Origin: Allobaculum sp.
GTDB taxonomy: Bacteria; Bacillota_I; Bacilli_A; Erysipelotrichales; Erysipelotrichaceae
Length of the DNA: 7,741 nucleotides
Reading direction: 5' to 3'
NCBI GenBank assembly: GCA_014803815.1
Contig: JAAVAY010000121.1
Span: 1 to 7,741, forward strand
The translations under genes and the position numbers were made by a program. Below are positions 1 through 7,024 of the stretch, piece after piece; within the stretch, counting starts at the first letter, position 1; each line of letters begins with the position of its first letter. The notes under the pieces were generated by a model. That model was given only the letters and a program-made list of their open reading frames with translations. It was not told the origin of the DNA and did no database searches.

Positions 1-999
1 TAATAAAATCGTTTCCATAGCGTTTATGAGTTCTCCTAATTCGGTATATTTTTCGACAGTTGCGGATTCTTCTCCCACACTAGAGATTTGGTCAGGAGTG
101 ATCTTTTCAACTCGGGGGAATTCTACTAAACGCTCAGAACCTTCTAATGAATTTAACTCATCTATTCCTGATAGCTCTTTATTTTTTGTAAAATTATTAC
201 TAAGCACAGAATCGGACTTGAAAGTGCACTCTTCTAAAGGGAATTTTGTTGACTTTTCTTCTAGACTTTCGTCTTTAGAAAAATCTTGAGTAGGAATTTT
301 TTCTAGGAATTCCGATATCTCTTCTTCGCTTAAAGAAAGATCTTGGCTAGTCAACTCTTCTTTTTCTAAGGAATCTAGCCCATTAAGAGATTTTTCCCAC
401 TTCCTATTGGTTTGACGAACGATTAAGTTTTCCAATGAATTAAATTTTTGATGCTTAATCGACTCTTCTTGAGCTATCCCCTTTTTGGATGGGATGGAGG
501 AGAAAAGGTCTGGCTTAGAGGAATCAAAAAGCTTGTCTTTTGCTTCTTCCTCAAGCACTTTAATAGAGCTTACCTCTTGTTCTTGTGTACTCTTTTCTAG
601 AGCAGAGGCAGCTTGAATAATAACAATTTCTTTGAGTTCGTCTACTTTCTCATGAGTCTCTTTTGATTTTTCATCAAGTCCTTCTAAAATAGAATCTTTT
701 CCTTCCACTTCTTTTTCTGTTAATTTTTCTACTTCTTGATCTTGAAGCGACAAGAATTCCTCCTGCCTCTCTAAGCTTTCTTGAATATCTTTTTCTATCC
801 CTTCCTGAGTCAAAGAGTCTTGAAGCGAAAGAGTATTAAATTCCTCTAGTCTAGTCATCTCTTCTTTTAAACTAAATTCTTCTAATTCTTCCCTACCTAA
901 CAGAAAGGGATTTGGCGCTGTTGGCATTTTTTCAAGAATAAATTCTTCTTGAAAGCTAGACTTTTCTTGAGAAGCTAAAGCTGGAAAGGAAGAGGAACG
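1..999 (-). other. Acidic low-complexity tail of the giant protein
   Basis: From about residue 1347 to the window edge, the composition becomes dominated by Glu, Ser, Leu, Lys and Gln, with almost no Trp, Cys or Gly-rich motifs. EEF recurs at residues 1386, 1398 and 1426, twice followed within a few residues by LSLQD, which suggests internal duplication. The tail has no motif I can assign and is likely disordered or partly coiled-coil. The frame is open throughout, so it is translated with the helicase and is not a decayed neighbour. What follows the last visible residues (LGELINAMETILL) is outside the window and could be another domain. Confidence 0.7.
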
Positions 1000-3900
1000 G
1001 TTTATGATTTTGAGAAAAACCTCCGGTTTTCGAATCTTAATGGATTCTTTGTTGACGCGATGGACTTGAATATCGATCGCATTGTACTCCACTCGTACTT
1101 CATATCGGCGCTCAGGGACAGAATAGACATTCACATCCTGATGTGAGGTAAAGAACGTATTGTTGGCTAAGTAATTTTCATCTTTAAAGAGCATCTCTTC
1201 AAGCTCTTGAGCTGACCATTCTTGAAGCGCATTGGACTGATAGAGAAGTTGCTTAAGATGGGTCAATTGTTCAAAACTCTCAAGGTGTTCCGTTTCCTCA
1301 TCTGGCATCAACACGAACAAATAGTCCCGGGCCCGACTGATGGATACATTTAAAATGTTTCTATTGTTGACGTGAGTTTGCTCTGTACGATAGTTCTTAA
1401 AAGGGATATTCAAAACCGCAAGGATTAAGTCACACTCATCCCCTTGAAAGCCATGAACCGTTCCTACTTGCACTTTTACTTGACGAGGCCACTTTTCCGT
1501 TGTGATTAACTTACCAATCAAATCCATTTGAGCATGATAAGGTCCGATGATCCCAATTTTGAATGGCTCTTCTAGATTGGACTGGCTAATCTCTTTGGCT
1601 AAATGAGAAATAAACTCAAAGGCAAATAAGGCCGAATAAATTTGATAAGAGCTGTTTCTGAGTTGCCTGGATTGAAACAAACCATCATAAGACCGCACTG
1701 GAAATTTGATGAGATTTAAAGGTTGGATATCCAAACCATTTTCTAAATGAAGAGGTTTTTGACTGTTAGAAGATCGATAATTCTCTAATTTTCCTTCATA
1801 AGCAAAGTGACTAAAGATTTTTCCGATTTCGGGAATGCTGCGATATTGCGTATTGAGAGGCACGATTTCATAGGAATAGGGAGTCGTTTTTGGATTGGTA
1901 AACGAGTCTAAATGGACCATAGTATAAATACTTTCGTTTTTCCAAGTGGCTTCCTTGACAATAGGTTCAATTTGGAAGGGGTCCCCTGCCACAATAAATT
2001 TTTTGGGGGAAAGCTTGTAAAGAAGATAGACGAGCTCAGCTAATGAAATCATTGAGGCTTCATCGACTACGACATAGTCCCACTTCACCTCGTTTAAAAA
2101 AACTTCTTCTAGTGAGGAAGTATAAAATCGATCATAGGAAAGACGAGCGATCGTTGTGACGGTGACATTTTTCGAAACCTCTTGGATATCAAATGATTTC
2201 CCCTTAAAAATCGCACTATTCTCAATTTTCTCATCATCAGTAGAACCAAAACGAACTAACCAATCTTCATAAGAATTTTGATTTAAATCCGATTCCATGA
2301 TTTTGCGCGTCAAAACATCGGCCGCTTTATTAGTCGGAGCTAGCACTAAAACTTTACATTCCTGTTGTTGCATTAAAGGAGTAAGAATTTTTTGGGCTAA
2401 ATACGTTGTCTTTCCCGTACCTGGAGGCCCAAAAACAAATTGGATATTTTCACAGAGATTTGTTTGTAGATCGAAAGCCTCAGAATACTTAAAATTGAGC
2501 ATTTCCTGCAAAAGAGCTCTTGTAAGAAAGGTAACGGACTTACTTTCCATCTCTACGTATTTCACATCGTCTAAATCAATACCTTGAATATCTTGAATGT
2601 TTTGAAGTTTCACACGCAGACGATCTTCTTGAATTTCCGCACTTTCGATTGGAATGCTTTTGGTGGTTTCCTTTAGATGTAAGATAAGAGGAATCCTTGA
2701 AAAATCCTTAAGTCCTTTTGGAATCTTGGTTTTTGGTTGAGTGAGGATAAGTATCCGTTTCGTATTGGCTTCTCGCTCCACTCGATCAAAGCGTAACCAG
2801 AAAGATTCCGTCTTTTTTTTGCTCTTTTCTCTAGATTGGCGATTAGACCAAATTTCGGCCACTAGAAGTCGAGTAAACCAACCAAAAGAATATTTAGGAA
2901 ATTTTTGGGCTTCCTGAACCGCTTTTTCTTGAGAGCCAAAATAATCGATAAAATCATCCACATTTCCTAAATCTCTTTGGATTCCTGTGACAGAAGTAGA
3001 TGCTTTCGGCTCTACAGATTGAGAAGCGGAATCAAAGGCTTCTTGCTCAGAAAAAAGTGACTTTTCTTGATTAGAATTTTTGGCTTTTGTCCATGAAAAA
3101 TCGGTTGGAATGGAGGAATATGGATTGGAAATTTGATCGTAAGGAAGTCTTACGAAATCGTCCTTTTTTCTCTTTTCGCGAATCGTCTTTTCTTCCTGAA
3201 TCCAAGCTGTGGATTTATCTTCTTTCATCCAATCCATTTGGCTTTCTTCATATCCTAGACTGACAAACAGTCGGACAAGCGTATCTAAACTAAAAGATCC
3301 GTCTTTTACCATCGAAGGCCGAATGCCAAATTGGTAAAGAAGACAGGGAGTTCCCACTTTTTTCAATAAGTTTGGATGAATGGTTTCTCCATGACCTTGA
3401 GAGGAATATGGAAATAAAATTTGTTGATCATCCTCAAAAGCAGCTATCGCCTTTCCCTCTCGATTAAGAAAGATCGGCTTATTTTGCATCAATTTCCAAC
3501 GCAAAGGCGATTGGGCTAACCATAAATAAAAGGAGGAAAGCCAGTCAAAGGATTGTCTTTCAATAAAGCTAGGTGTAATTCCAGAAATGGAAGTATCATC
3601 ATGAATCGAATAATTGGAATTGGTTCTTCCCTTTAATAAGTCTTTCTCAGTAATGGTATCTTTTACCAATCCTTGAATAAAATTGGCCAATTCCGGATTT
3701 TTGGATTGAACACGATTCGCTCCTAAAGAAGGAAAAGCCCAAAAGGCTTGAGGATCATGAAGAAGAAAGGCTAACTTCTCATTGGAAAAGAGTTTAGGCA
3801 ATTGATAGGTATCTGCCCAATAAGCATTTTTAGCTAATCCATATTCTTTCTGCGTGGAAGGAAGAATAGGAAACCTTTGAAAAGTAGAGCGTATGGTGTT

Positions 3901-5037
3901 GAAAAAAGATCGTAAAGCCACCTTATCTTTTCCAGTCACAAGACTGAGTTCTTGAAGATCGTAGGGAACCACCGAAAGAATGGAATCTTCCAAGAGCGAT
4001 TGATTTTCTTTTTCTCCTAAAGGCTTGAAACACCGAATCGCATGAGCTGTCATCTCGGCTAAAAAGCTAATCAAGTTACTATTTATGGATTCATTCCAAC
4101 GAATCTTCTTTCGATTTTCACTGAGAAGAAAGGGAGCCTGAATTAAAAATTTTAAGCCTGTCTTTTCTTGAGTGGGGAAAAAACAAAAGGCAGGCTGGTT
4201 AGGTAACGGCCTTAGACTTCCATTAGATCCAGCAAGAAAGGCCACACTGCATGGATACGATTTCCCCTTTTCCTGGTAGGTTTGCTGAAAAACCCAAAAC
4301 ACATCTTTATTTTTTACTTGCCCATTCACAATATGAGTGAGACAAATTTTTTTGACTCCTAAAGAGATCTTTTTAAAGGAATATTGCTCAAGAATCTCTT
4401 TTTGATAAAGATGGCTTCCACTAGACCACTGACAAGAAATTTCCTTCAGATGAGAAAGAAACAAAAGGGGATAGGAAAGCGATTGAAGTTTGGTCAAAAT
4501 CTCGTGAGAGGGATTCAAATCAAAGTGAGGGATGCGATCAAGCAGAAAGGTCATTAATGTTTCTTCCATTTTGCGATCAGGATGATCCTTATCTAAGGGA
4601 TGAGGAACGATGTAGTTGTCGATTTGAAAGCAAAAATGTGGGTCATAAATTTGAGGCGCAGAGGTATAGGCAAAAATCGATCGAAAGCCAAATTTCCCCA
4701 TCGTGGTTTGCCCTTTTTGAAAATGTTCTGGTAAAGTGAGTCCATTGATTGAACCTTTCTGGGCATAGCCTTGACTCTCTTTAGTAACATCAGATATAGA
4801 AAAACCGTGTCCATTATGGGCAAACACCAAACGGATTGGCTTTAAAACGAAGCGGGCCGAAGTGGCTTGAGCTTCATCAGCATTTTTCAATAATTCGTAA
4901 ACAAAATGTGCGGGAGCTAAATCTTGCTCCAAGCTCTTTTGATTCAACCGGATTTGAGAAAGAAAACCAGGATTCTTCACTTTCTCTTCTCTATTTTTTG
5001 TTAAAGCATGAAACAATTGCTCTTGGTATTCATTCAC
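1..5037 (-). CDS. Giant GHKL ATPase-SF1 helicase fusion, C-terminus off window
   Basis: This frame is open for 1,679 codons from a GTG at 5035-5037 to the window edge, and its stop codon lies outside. The GTG is chosen because AAAGGAGG sits 7 bases upstream; going further upstream in frame, a TAA comes before any ATG, GTG or TTG. Residues about 30-145 form a GHKL ATPase: N-box ELLKNADEA (48-56), HNGHGF (74-79) and MGKFGFRSIF (113-122), resembling the sacsin/NOV-like branch. Residues about 150-850 are unassigned. A complete superfamily-1 Upf1/Dna2-like helicase follows: Walker A GPPGTGKTT (870-878), Walker B DEAS (992-995), GDPFQ (1018-1022), QYR (1064-1066), HGFQGDE (1195-1201) and SRAR (1234-1237). 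A conserved-looking segment near 1290-1330 and an acidic tail come last. Coupled ATP-dependent work on DNA or RNA is likely; an anti-phage role is only inferred. No transmembrane segment or signal peptide is evident. The domain calls are firm, the biological role unknown. Confidence 0.93.
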   Translation of the reverse strand, partial: MNEYQEQLFHALTKNREEKVKNPGFLSQIRLNQKSLEQDLAPAHFVYELLKNADEAQATSARFVLKPIRLVFAHNGHGFSISDVTKESQGYAQKGSINGLTLPEHFQKGQTTMGKFGFRSIFAYTSAPQIYDPHFCFQIDNYIVPHPLDKDHPDRKMEETLMTFLLDRIPHFDLNPSHEILTKLQSLSYPLLFLSHLKEISCQWSSGSHLYQKEILEQYSFKKISLGVKKICLTHIVNGQVKNKDVFWVFQQTYQEKGKSYPCSVAFLAGSNGSLRPLPNQPAFCFFPTQEKTGLKFLIQAPFLLSENRKKIRWNESINSNLISFLAEMTAHAIRCFKPLGEKENQSLLEDSILSVVPYDLQELSLVTGKDKVALRSFFNTIRSTFQRFPILPSTQKEYGLAKNAYWADTYQLPKLFSNEKLAFLLHDPQAFWAFPSLGANRVQSKNPELANFIQGLVKDTITEKDLLKGRTNSNYSIHDDTSISGITPSFIERQSFDWLSSFYLWLAQSPLRWKLMQNKPIFLNREGKAIAAFEDDQQILFPYSSQGHGETIHPNLLKKVGTPCLLYQFGIRPSMVKDGSFSLDTLVRLFVSLGYEESQMDWMKEDKSTAWIQEEKTIREKRKKDDFVRLPYDQISNPYSSIPTDFSWTKAKNSNQEKSLFSEQEAFDSASQSVEPKASTSVTGIQRDLGNVDDFIDYFGSQEKAVQEAQKFPKYSFGWFTRLLVAEIWSNRQSREKSKKKTESFWLRFDRVEREANTKRILILTQPKTKIPKGLKDFSRIPLILHLKETTKSIPIESAEIQEDRLRVKLQNIQDIQGIDLDDVKYVEMESKSVTFLTRALLQEMLNFKYSEAFDLQTNLCENIQFVFGPPGTGKTTYLAQKILTPLMQQQECKVLVLAPTNKAADVLTRKIMESDLNQNSYEDWLVRFGSTDDEKIENSAIFKGKSFDIQEVSKNVTVTTIARLSYDRFYTSSLEEVFLNEVKWDYVVVDEASMISLAELVYLLYKLSPKKFIVAGDPFQIEPIVKEATWKNESIYTMVHLDSFTNPKTTPYSYEIVPLNTQYRSIPEIGKIFSHFAYEGKLENYRSSNSQKPLHLENGLDIQPLNLIKFPVRSYDGLFQSRQLRNSSYQIYSALFAFEFISHLAKEISQSNLEEPFKIGIIGPYHAQMDLIGKLITTEKWPRQVKVQVGTVHGFQGDECDLILAVLNIPFKNYRTEQTHVNNRNILNVSISRARDYLFVLMPDEETEHLESFEQLTHLKQLLYQSNALQEWSAQELEEMLFKDENYLANNTFFTSHQDVNVYSVPERRYEVRVEYNAIDIQVHRVNKESIKIRKPEVFLKIINRSSSFPALASQEKSSFQEEFILEKMPTAPNPFLLGREELEEFSLKEEMTRLEEFNTLSLQDSLTQEGIEKDIQESLERQEEFLSLQDQEVEKLTEKEVEGKDSILEGLDEKSKETHEKVDELKEIVIIQAASALEKSTQEQEVSSIKVLEEEAKDKLFDSSKPDLFSSIPSKKGIAQEESIKHQKFNSLENLIVRQTNRKWEKSLNGLDSLEKEELTSQDLSLSEEEISEFLEKIPTQDFSKDESLEEKSTKFPLEECTFKSDSVLSNNFTKNKELSGIDELNSLEGSERLVEFPRVEKITPDQISSVGEESATVEKYTELGELINAMETILL
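679..846 (-). repeat. Degenerate 28-residue tandem repeat in the tail
   Basis: Two successive units begin EEFNTLSLQD (residue 1398) and EEFLSLQD (residue 1426), 28 codons apart, and both continue into Glu/Lys-rich sequence. At DNA level, the plus strand shows tcttgaagcga at both places, near 740 and 823. A shorter EEFSL occurs at residue 1386. The similarity is limited to the start of each unit, so this may be low-complexity drift rather than a true duplication. Confidence 0.4.
1288..2490 (-). other. Superfamily-1 helicase core of the giant protein
   Basis: Residues about 850-1250 of the 5037-1 frame. All characteristic SF1 motifs appear in the right order: I (GPPGTGKTT), Ia (VLAPTNKAADVL), II (VVVDEAS), III (VAGDPFQIEP), IV (NTQYRSIPEI), V (GTVHGFQGDECD) and VI (NVSISRARDYLFVL). 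The DEAS box, the QYRSIPEI motif IV and the HGFQGDE motif V place it with Upf1/Dna2/NAM7-like helicases (AAA_11/AAA_12 type) rather than UvrD/Rep. These enzymes move 5' to 3' on single-stranded nucleic acid, so that polarity is expected here. No catalytic residue appears to be lost. Confidence 0.92.
4603..4950 (-). other. GHKL (Hsp90-like) ATPase module of the giant protein
   Basis: Residues about 30-145 of the 5037-1 frame. The N-box glutamate and asparagine (E48, N52) and the following D54 are all present, as expected for Mg-ATP binding. The second motif reads HNGHGF instead of the DxGxG of gyrase, MutL or Hsp90; an H-N-G version is usual in sacsin- and NOV-type proteins. The lid-side glycine motif is MGKFGFRSIF, against the family-typical IGxFGxGFKSVF, so one glycine is replaced (GFG to KFGFR). 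The following residues include a SAPQIYDPHFCFQID stretch that fits the next strand of the fold. The module is probably active, although the lid substitution leaves some doubt. The boundaries are estimated by eye. Confidence 0.82.
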
Positions 5038-5044
5038 AGCGGGT

Positions 5045-5052
5045 CCTCCTTT
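5045..5052 (-). promoter_or_regulatory. Ribosome binding site of the giant helicase gene
   Basis: Read on the minus strand, AAAGGAGG lies 7 bases before the GTG at 5037. It is an almost perfect anti-16S match at the best spacing. It decides the non-ATG start, and it implies efficient translation initiation for a very long protein. Confidence 0.85.
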
Positions 5053-5063
5053 CCAAATTGGAA
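5051..5063. promoter_or_regulatory. Perfect TTCCAA-A-TTGGAA palindrome before the helicase
   Basis: Two 6-base half-sites surround a single central base. The palindrome ends inside the AAA of the helicase ribosome binding site and lies about 15 bases downstream of a candidate -10 box. It could be a repressor operator, or a weak RNA hairpin touching the ribosome binding site; a one-base loop makes the DNA-operator reading more plausible. No known regulator consensus is recognised. Confidence 0.4.
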
Positions 5064-5078
5064 TAACAATTTGAGCAT

Positions 5079-5084
5079 TTTATA
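5079..5084 (-). promoter_or_regulatory. Candidate -10 box of the helicase gene
   Basis: Read on the minus strand, TATAAA matches five of six bases of the sigma-A -10 consensus and sits about 40 bases before the GTG. I see no convincing TTGACA-like element 16-18 bases upstream, and the region is AT-rich, so chance matches are expected. It is supported mainly by the need for a promoter downstream of the terminators at 5201-5301. Confidence 0.3.
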
Positions 5085-5200
5085 GAGAGTCTAATTCTTT
5101 TTTCTATCATATTGATATCTAAATTTCCACTTCTTTTTTTATATTTAGTCCTAAAATCAGGATTCCTTTTTGGAAAATGAAATAATAATTCATAAATATT

Positions 5201-5243
5201 AAAAGACTAGCTCCAAATCAAGCATTATAGCTAGTCTTTTTTT
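5201..5243 (+). terminator. 12-bp terminator-like hairpin, better in plus orientation
   Basis: AAAAGACTAGCT at 5201-5212 pairs perfectly with AGCTAGTCTTTT at 5229-5240 around a 16-base loop. On the plus strand the second arm runs into seven Ts, a good U-tract. On the minus strand only four Us and then AAUAUUU follow, so it would be a weaker second terminator behind the permease. No plus-strand gene ends here, so its likely use is backup termination of the permease transcript or blocking of antisense transcription into that gene. Confidence 0.6.
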
Positions 5244-5256
5244 GGTCAATATATGG

Positions 5257-5301
5257 AAAAAAGAAAAAAGGGCTTGAACGATTCGATCGTTACAAACCCT
5301 T
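5257..5301 (-). terminator. Intrinsic terminator of the permease gene
   Basis: Starting 12 bases after the permease stop, the minus strand forms a long hairpin. The core AACGAT/ATCGTT surrounds a three-base loop, then TTG pairs with CAA past one bulged base, then AAGGG pairs with CCCTT past one C-A mismatch. It is followed by CUUUUUUCUUUUUU. This should end the permease transcript efficiently and separate it from the helicase gene. Confidence 0.85.
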
Positions 5302-5313
5302 GAGAATCAAAAA

Positions 5314-6924
5314 TTATGCTCCTTTGCGATCTTGAGCTTTGCGGATTTCTGGCATAACCAGACCTAAAGCGATAAGAACAAATGGCATTAAAGCATTTAA
5401 GATAGTACGTGTCATGTCACCGTCAACCCATACACCGAGTAAGCAGCAAGCCGCGGTAACGAAGAAGCACCATCCACCAACACACATGGCAAGATTGGAG
5501 TTCTTAATGAATACATAATCGCTGTGGAATTTGTTTCCCGCTTTGCGAAGCATGATGTAAGCAAAGAATACCCACAAGTAACGCATTGGCATACATACAG
5601 AATTGAGCTTAGTAAGCCAAGCGATGATGTCGGAAGCACCAGTACCGAGAAGTTGAATAGCAATAATAGCTCCAGAAAGAATACCAACCAAGATAATACC
5701 GTTGATATAGGCTCCTTTGGAGTTTTGTTTGAGAAGTCCTTTTGGAACGAATTGACGAGCGGATTCGTCGTCAAGAAGCATACGAAGAGGAGCATCGATG
5801 GAAAGAACGAGAGTGGAAAATTGACCAATCGCGTTGCAAGCTCCATAAACTACTACAAAGAAACTACCTAGTCCCCAATATTCTCCAAGTTTTTCAAAAG
5901 CTAAATAAGCACCGTTAGCAATAAAGCTTCCAGAAGTAACGGCTGCTCCTTCATTTATATACGTTTGCAAAACCACTGGGTCAATGGGTCCTTGTTTTGC
6001 CAACTCCAATAAGTCTGCCGCATCCTGGCCCATCGCAAAGACTTGCGCTGTCGCTCCTTGAGCAACACTCGCACCTGCATATTCGCCGGCTTCTGCAAAA
6101 GTAAACGTCACGGGTTGGAAAGCAAGTCCCATAGCAATTGTTCCCAAAATCGCGCAGATCATAACCATAATGGCCAAAGCGATCATACCTTTTGGGAAAT
6201 CCTTACCAGGATTTGCCACTTTATTTACATAAGGAGAAATCTTTTCGCAACCACCTACCGCAAAAACTAAGATAGATAGTGAAGTAAAGTAATTCGCATT
6301 AAATTGAGGAATCAAGTTTTCCCAGCTGAAGTCGAGATTAGCGAAGACATGATTTTGTCTTAATACCATTGCCGCAAAGATCATCATGACAATGTAGAGC
6401 AAAGACATGACAAACATACTTGATCCAGCAATAGAGGTTAAGGCTTTTAAAGGAGAAAGACCTTGAGAAGCCACCCACAAAAAGAATACAAATACGACCC
6501 CTGTCGCAAGCTGTACTTGCCATGATGGTAAGGAATCGTACCAAGCGTTTGAAAGGCACATCCAAGCTAATGCTTTCAAACCGCCACTTCCTTTTGATGC
6601 AATATATGGAATGTGTACTACCCAATAGGTGTAGCCAGCGTAATAGGCTAGCTTTGGATTCGTGGTTTCAAGTACCCAGCTTGTTACACCGCCGCCAGCG
6701 GTTTTGAAAGCTGAACCAAGCTCACCAACCATAAGAGCGTAGGGCACAAAATATAACGCGAACATCAGGATCCATGAGAAGATGACCTGTGTTCCGTTAA
6801 AGTAGGCAAAGCCGTTTACGACGTTTCCAAAACCCCATACAGTCGAAAACGCCATGAATGCTAGAGTTATCCACGAGATCTTTTTCTGATCCGCTGCTCC
6901 ACTAGCATTACCAGGTTTAGCCAT
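5314..6924 (-). CDS. APC-superfamily amino-acid permease
   Basis: A complete 536-residue integral membrane protein with about 12 hydrophobic segments, expected to carry amino acids or related amines across the cytoplasmic membrane. TM1 (about 17-40) holds WGFGNVVNG at 30-38, matching the unwound substrate-binding stretch of the LeuT/APC fold. TM6 (about 214-232) holds FAVGGCEKISPY with E227, the other unwound helix of this fold. The GELGSAFKTAGGG motif after TM2 is typical of the AA_permease_2 group, close to the YjeM-like and Gram-positive GABA/glutamate-antiporter-like proteins. A long, Ala/Gly-rich segment (about 270-335) separates TM7 and TM8. The ATG start is supported by AAAGGAG 10 bases upstream. 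It has its own promoter candidate and terminator. The substrate cannot be read from the sequence. Family confidence is high, with no frameshift or missing segment. Confidence 0.93.
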   Translation of the reverse strand: MAKPGNASGAADQKKISWITLAFMAFSTVWGFGNVVNGFAYFNGTQVIFSWILMFALYFVPYALMVGELGSAFKTAGGGVTSWVLETTNPKLAYYAGYTYWVVHIPYIASKGSGGLKALAWMCLSNAWYDSLPSWQVQLATGVVFVFFLWVASQGLSPLKALTSIAGSSMFVMSLLYIVMMIFAAMVLRQNHVFANLDFSWENLIPQFNANYFTSLSILVFAVGGCEKISPYVNKVANPGKDFPKGMIALAIMVMICAILGTIAMGLAFQPVTFTFAEAGEYAGASVAQGATAQVFAMGQDAADLLELAKQGPIDPVVLQTYINEGAAVTSGSFIANGAYLAFEKLGEYWGLGSFFVVVYGACNAIGQFSTLVLSIDAPLRMLLDDESARQFVPKGLLKQNSKGAYINGIILVGILSGAIIAIQLLGTGASDIIAWLTKLNSVCMPMRYLWVFFAYIMLRKAGNKFHSDYVFIKNSNLAMCVGGWCFFVTAACCLLGVWVDGDMTRTILNALMPFVLIALGLVMPEIRKAQDRKGA

Positions 6925-6934
6925 GTAAAGAACA

Positions 6935-6941
6935 CTCCTTT
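6935..6941 (-). promoter_or_regulatory. Ribosome binding site of the permease
   Basis: Read on the minus strand, AAAGGAG lies 10 bases before the ATG at 6924. The spacing is slightly long but functional, and it supports this ATG over others nearby. Confidence 0.75.
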
Positions 6942-6987
6942 CTTAATTTTCTTCTTTTGACATTATTCCATAAAGTTCCCTGAATGT

Positions 6988-7010
6988 GGATAAAAAATAT
7001 AAATTTATCC
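6988..7010. promoter_or_regulatory. Leader inverted repeat GGATAAA-9-TTTATCC
   Basis: A perfect 7-base inverted repeat with a 9-base AT-only loop in the permease leader. It shares three bases (7008-7010) with the TCCCAA palindrome next to it, so in RNA the two hairpins could not both form fully. This could be a simple attenuation switch or part of a compound operator; the AT-rich context weakens it. Confidence 0.35.
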
Positions 7011-7023
7011 CAAATTCTTGGGA
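7008..7023. promoter_or_regulatory. Operator-like palindrome TCCCAA-ATTC-TTGGGA
   Basis: A perfect 6-base inverted repeat with a 4-base spacer, one base downstream of the candidate -10 box and so over the expected transcription start of the permease. This is the classic position for a repressor operator. The RNA form would be a small hairpin at the 5' end of the transcript. No known regulator consensus is recognised. Confidence 0.45.
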
Positions 7024-7024
7024 A

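Noticed and set aside
26..289. Plus-strand open frame of 87 codons
   Set aside because: It is antisense to the acidic tail of the giant gene; its Ser/Phe-rich composition is what the reverse of Glu/Lys-rich codons gives, and there is no ribosome binding site.
2297..2587. Plus-strand open frame of 96 codons
   Set aside because: It lies opposite the helicase Walker A region, whose motif conservation fixes the minus strand as coding.
4557..5066. Short open frames on both strands near the start of the giant gene
   Set aside because: They overlap the GHKL module in other frames, have no family resemblance and no supporting ribosome binding site.
5142..5165. Small inverted repeat AGTCCT/AGGATT upstream of the helicase
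   Set aside because: The stem is only about 6 pairs including a G-U, which is not distinguishable from chance in this AT-rich spacer.
5412..6707. Several open frames of 61-144 codons inside the permease
   Set aside because: They are frame shadows of a convincing 12-segment permease.
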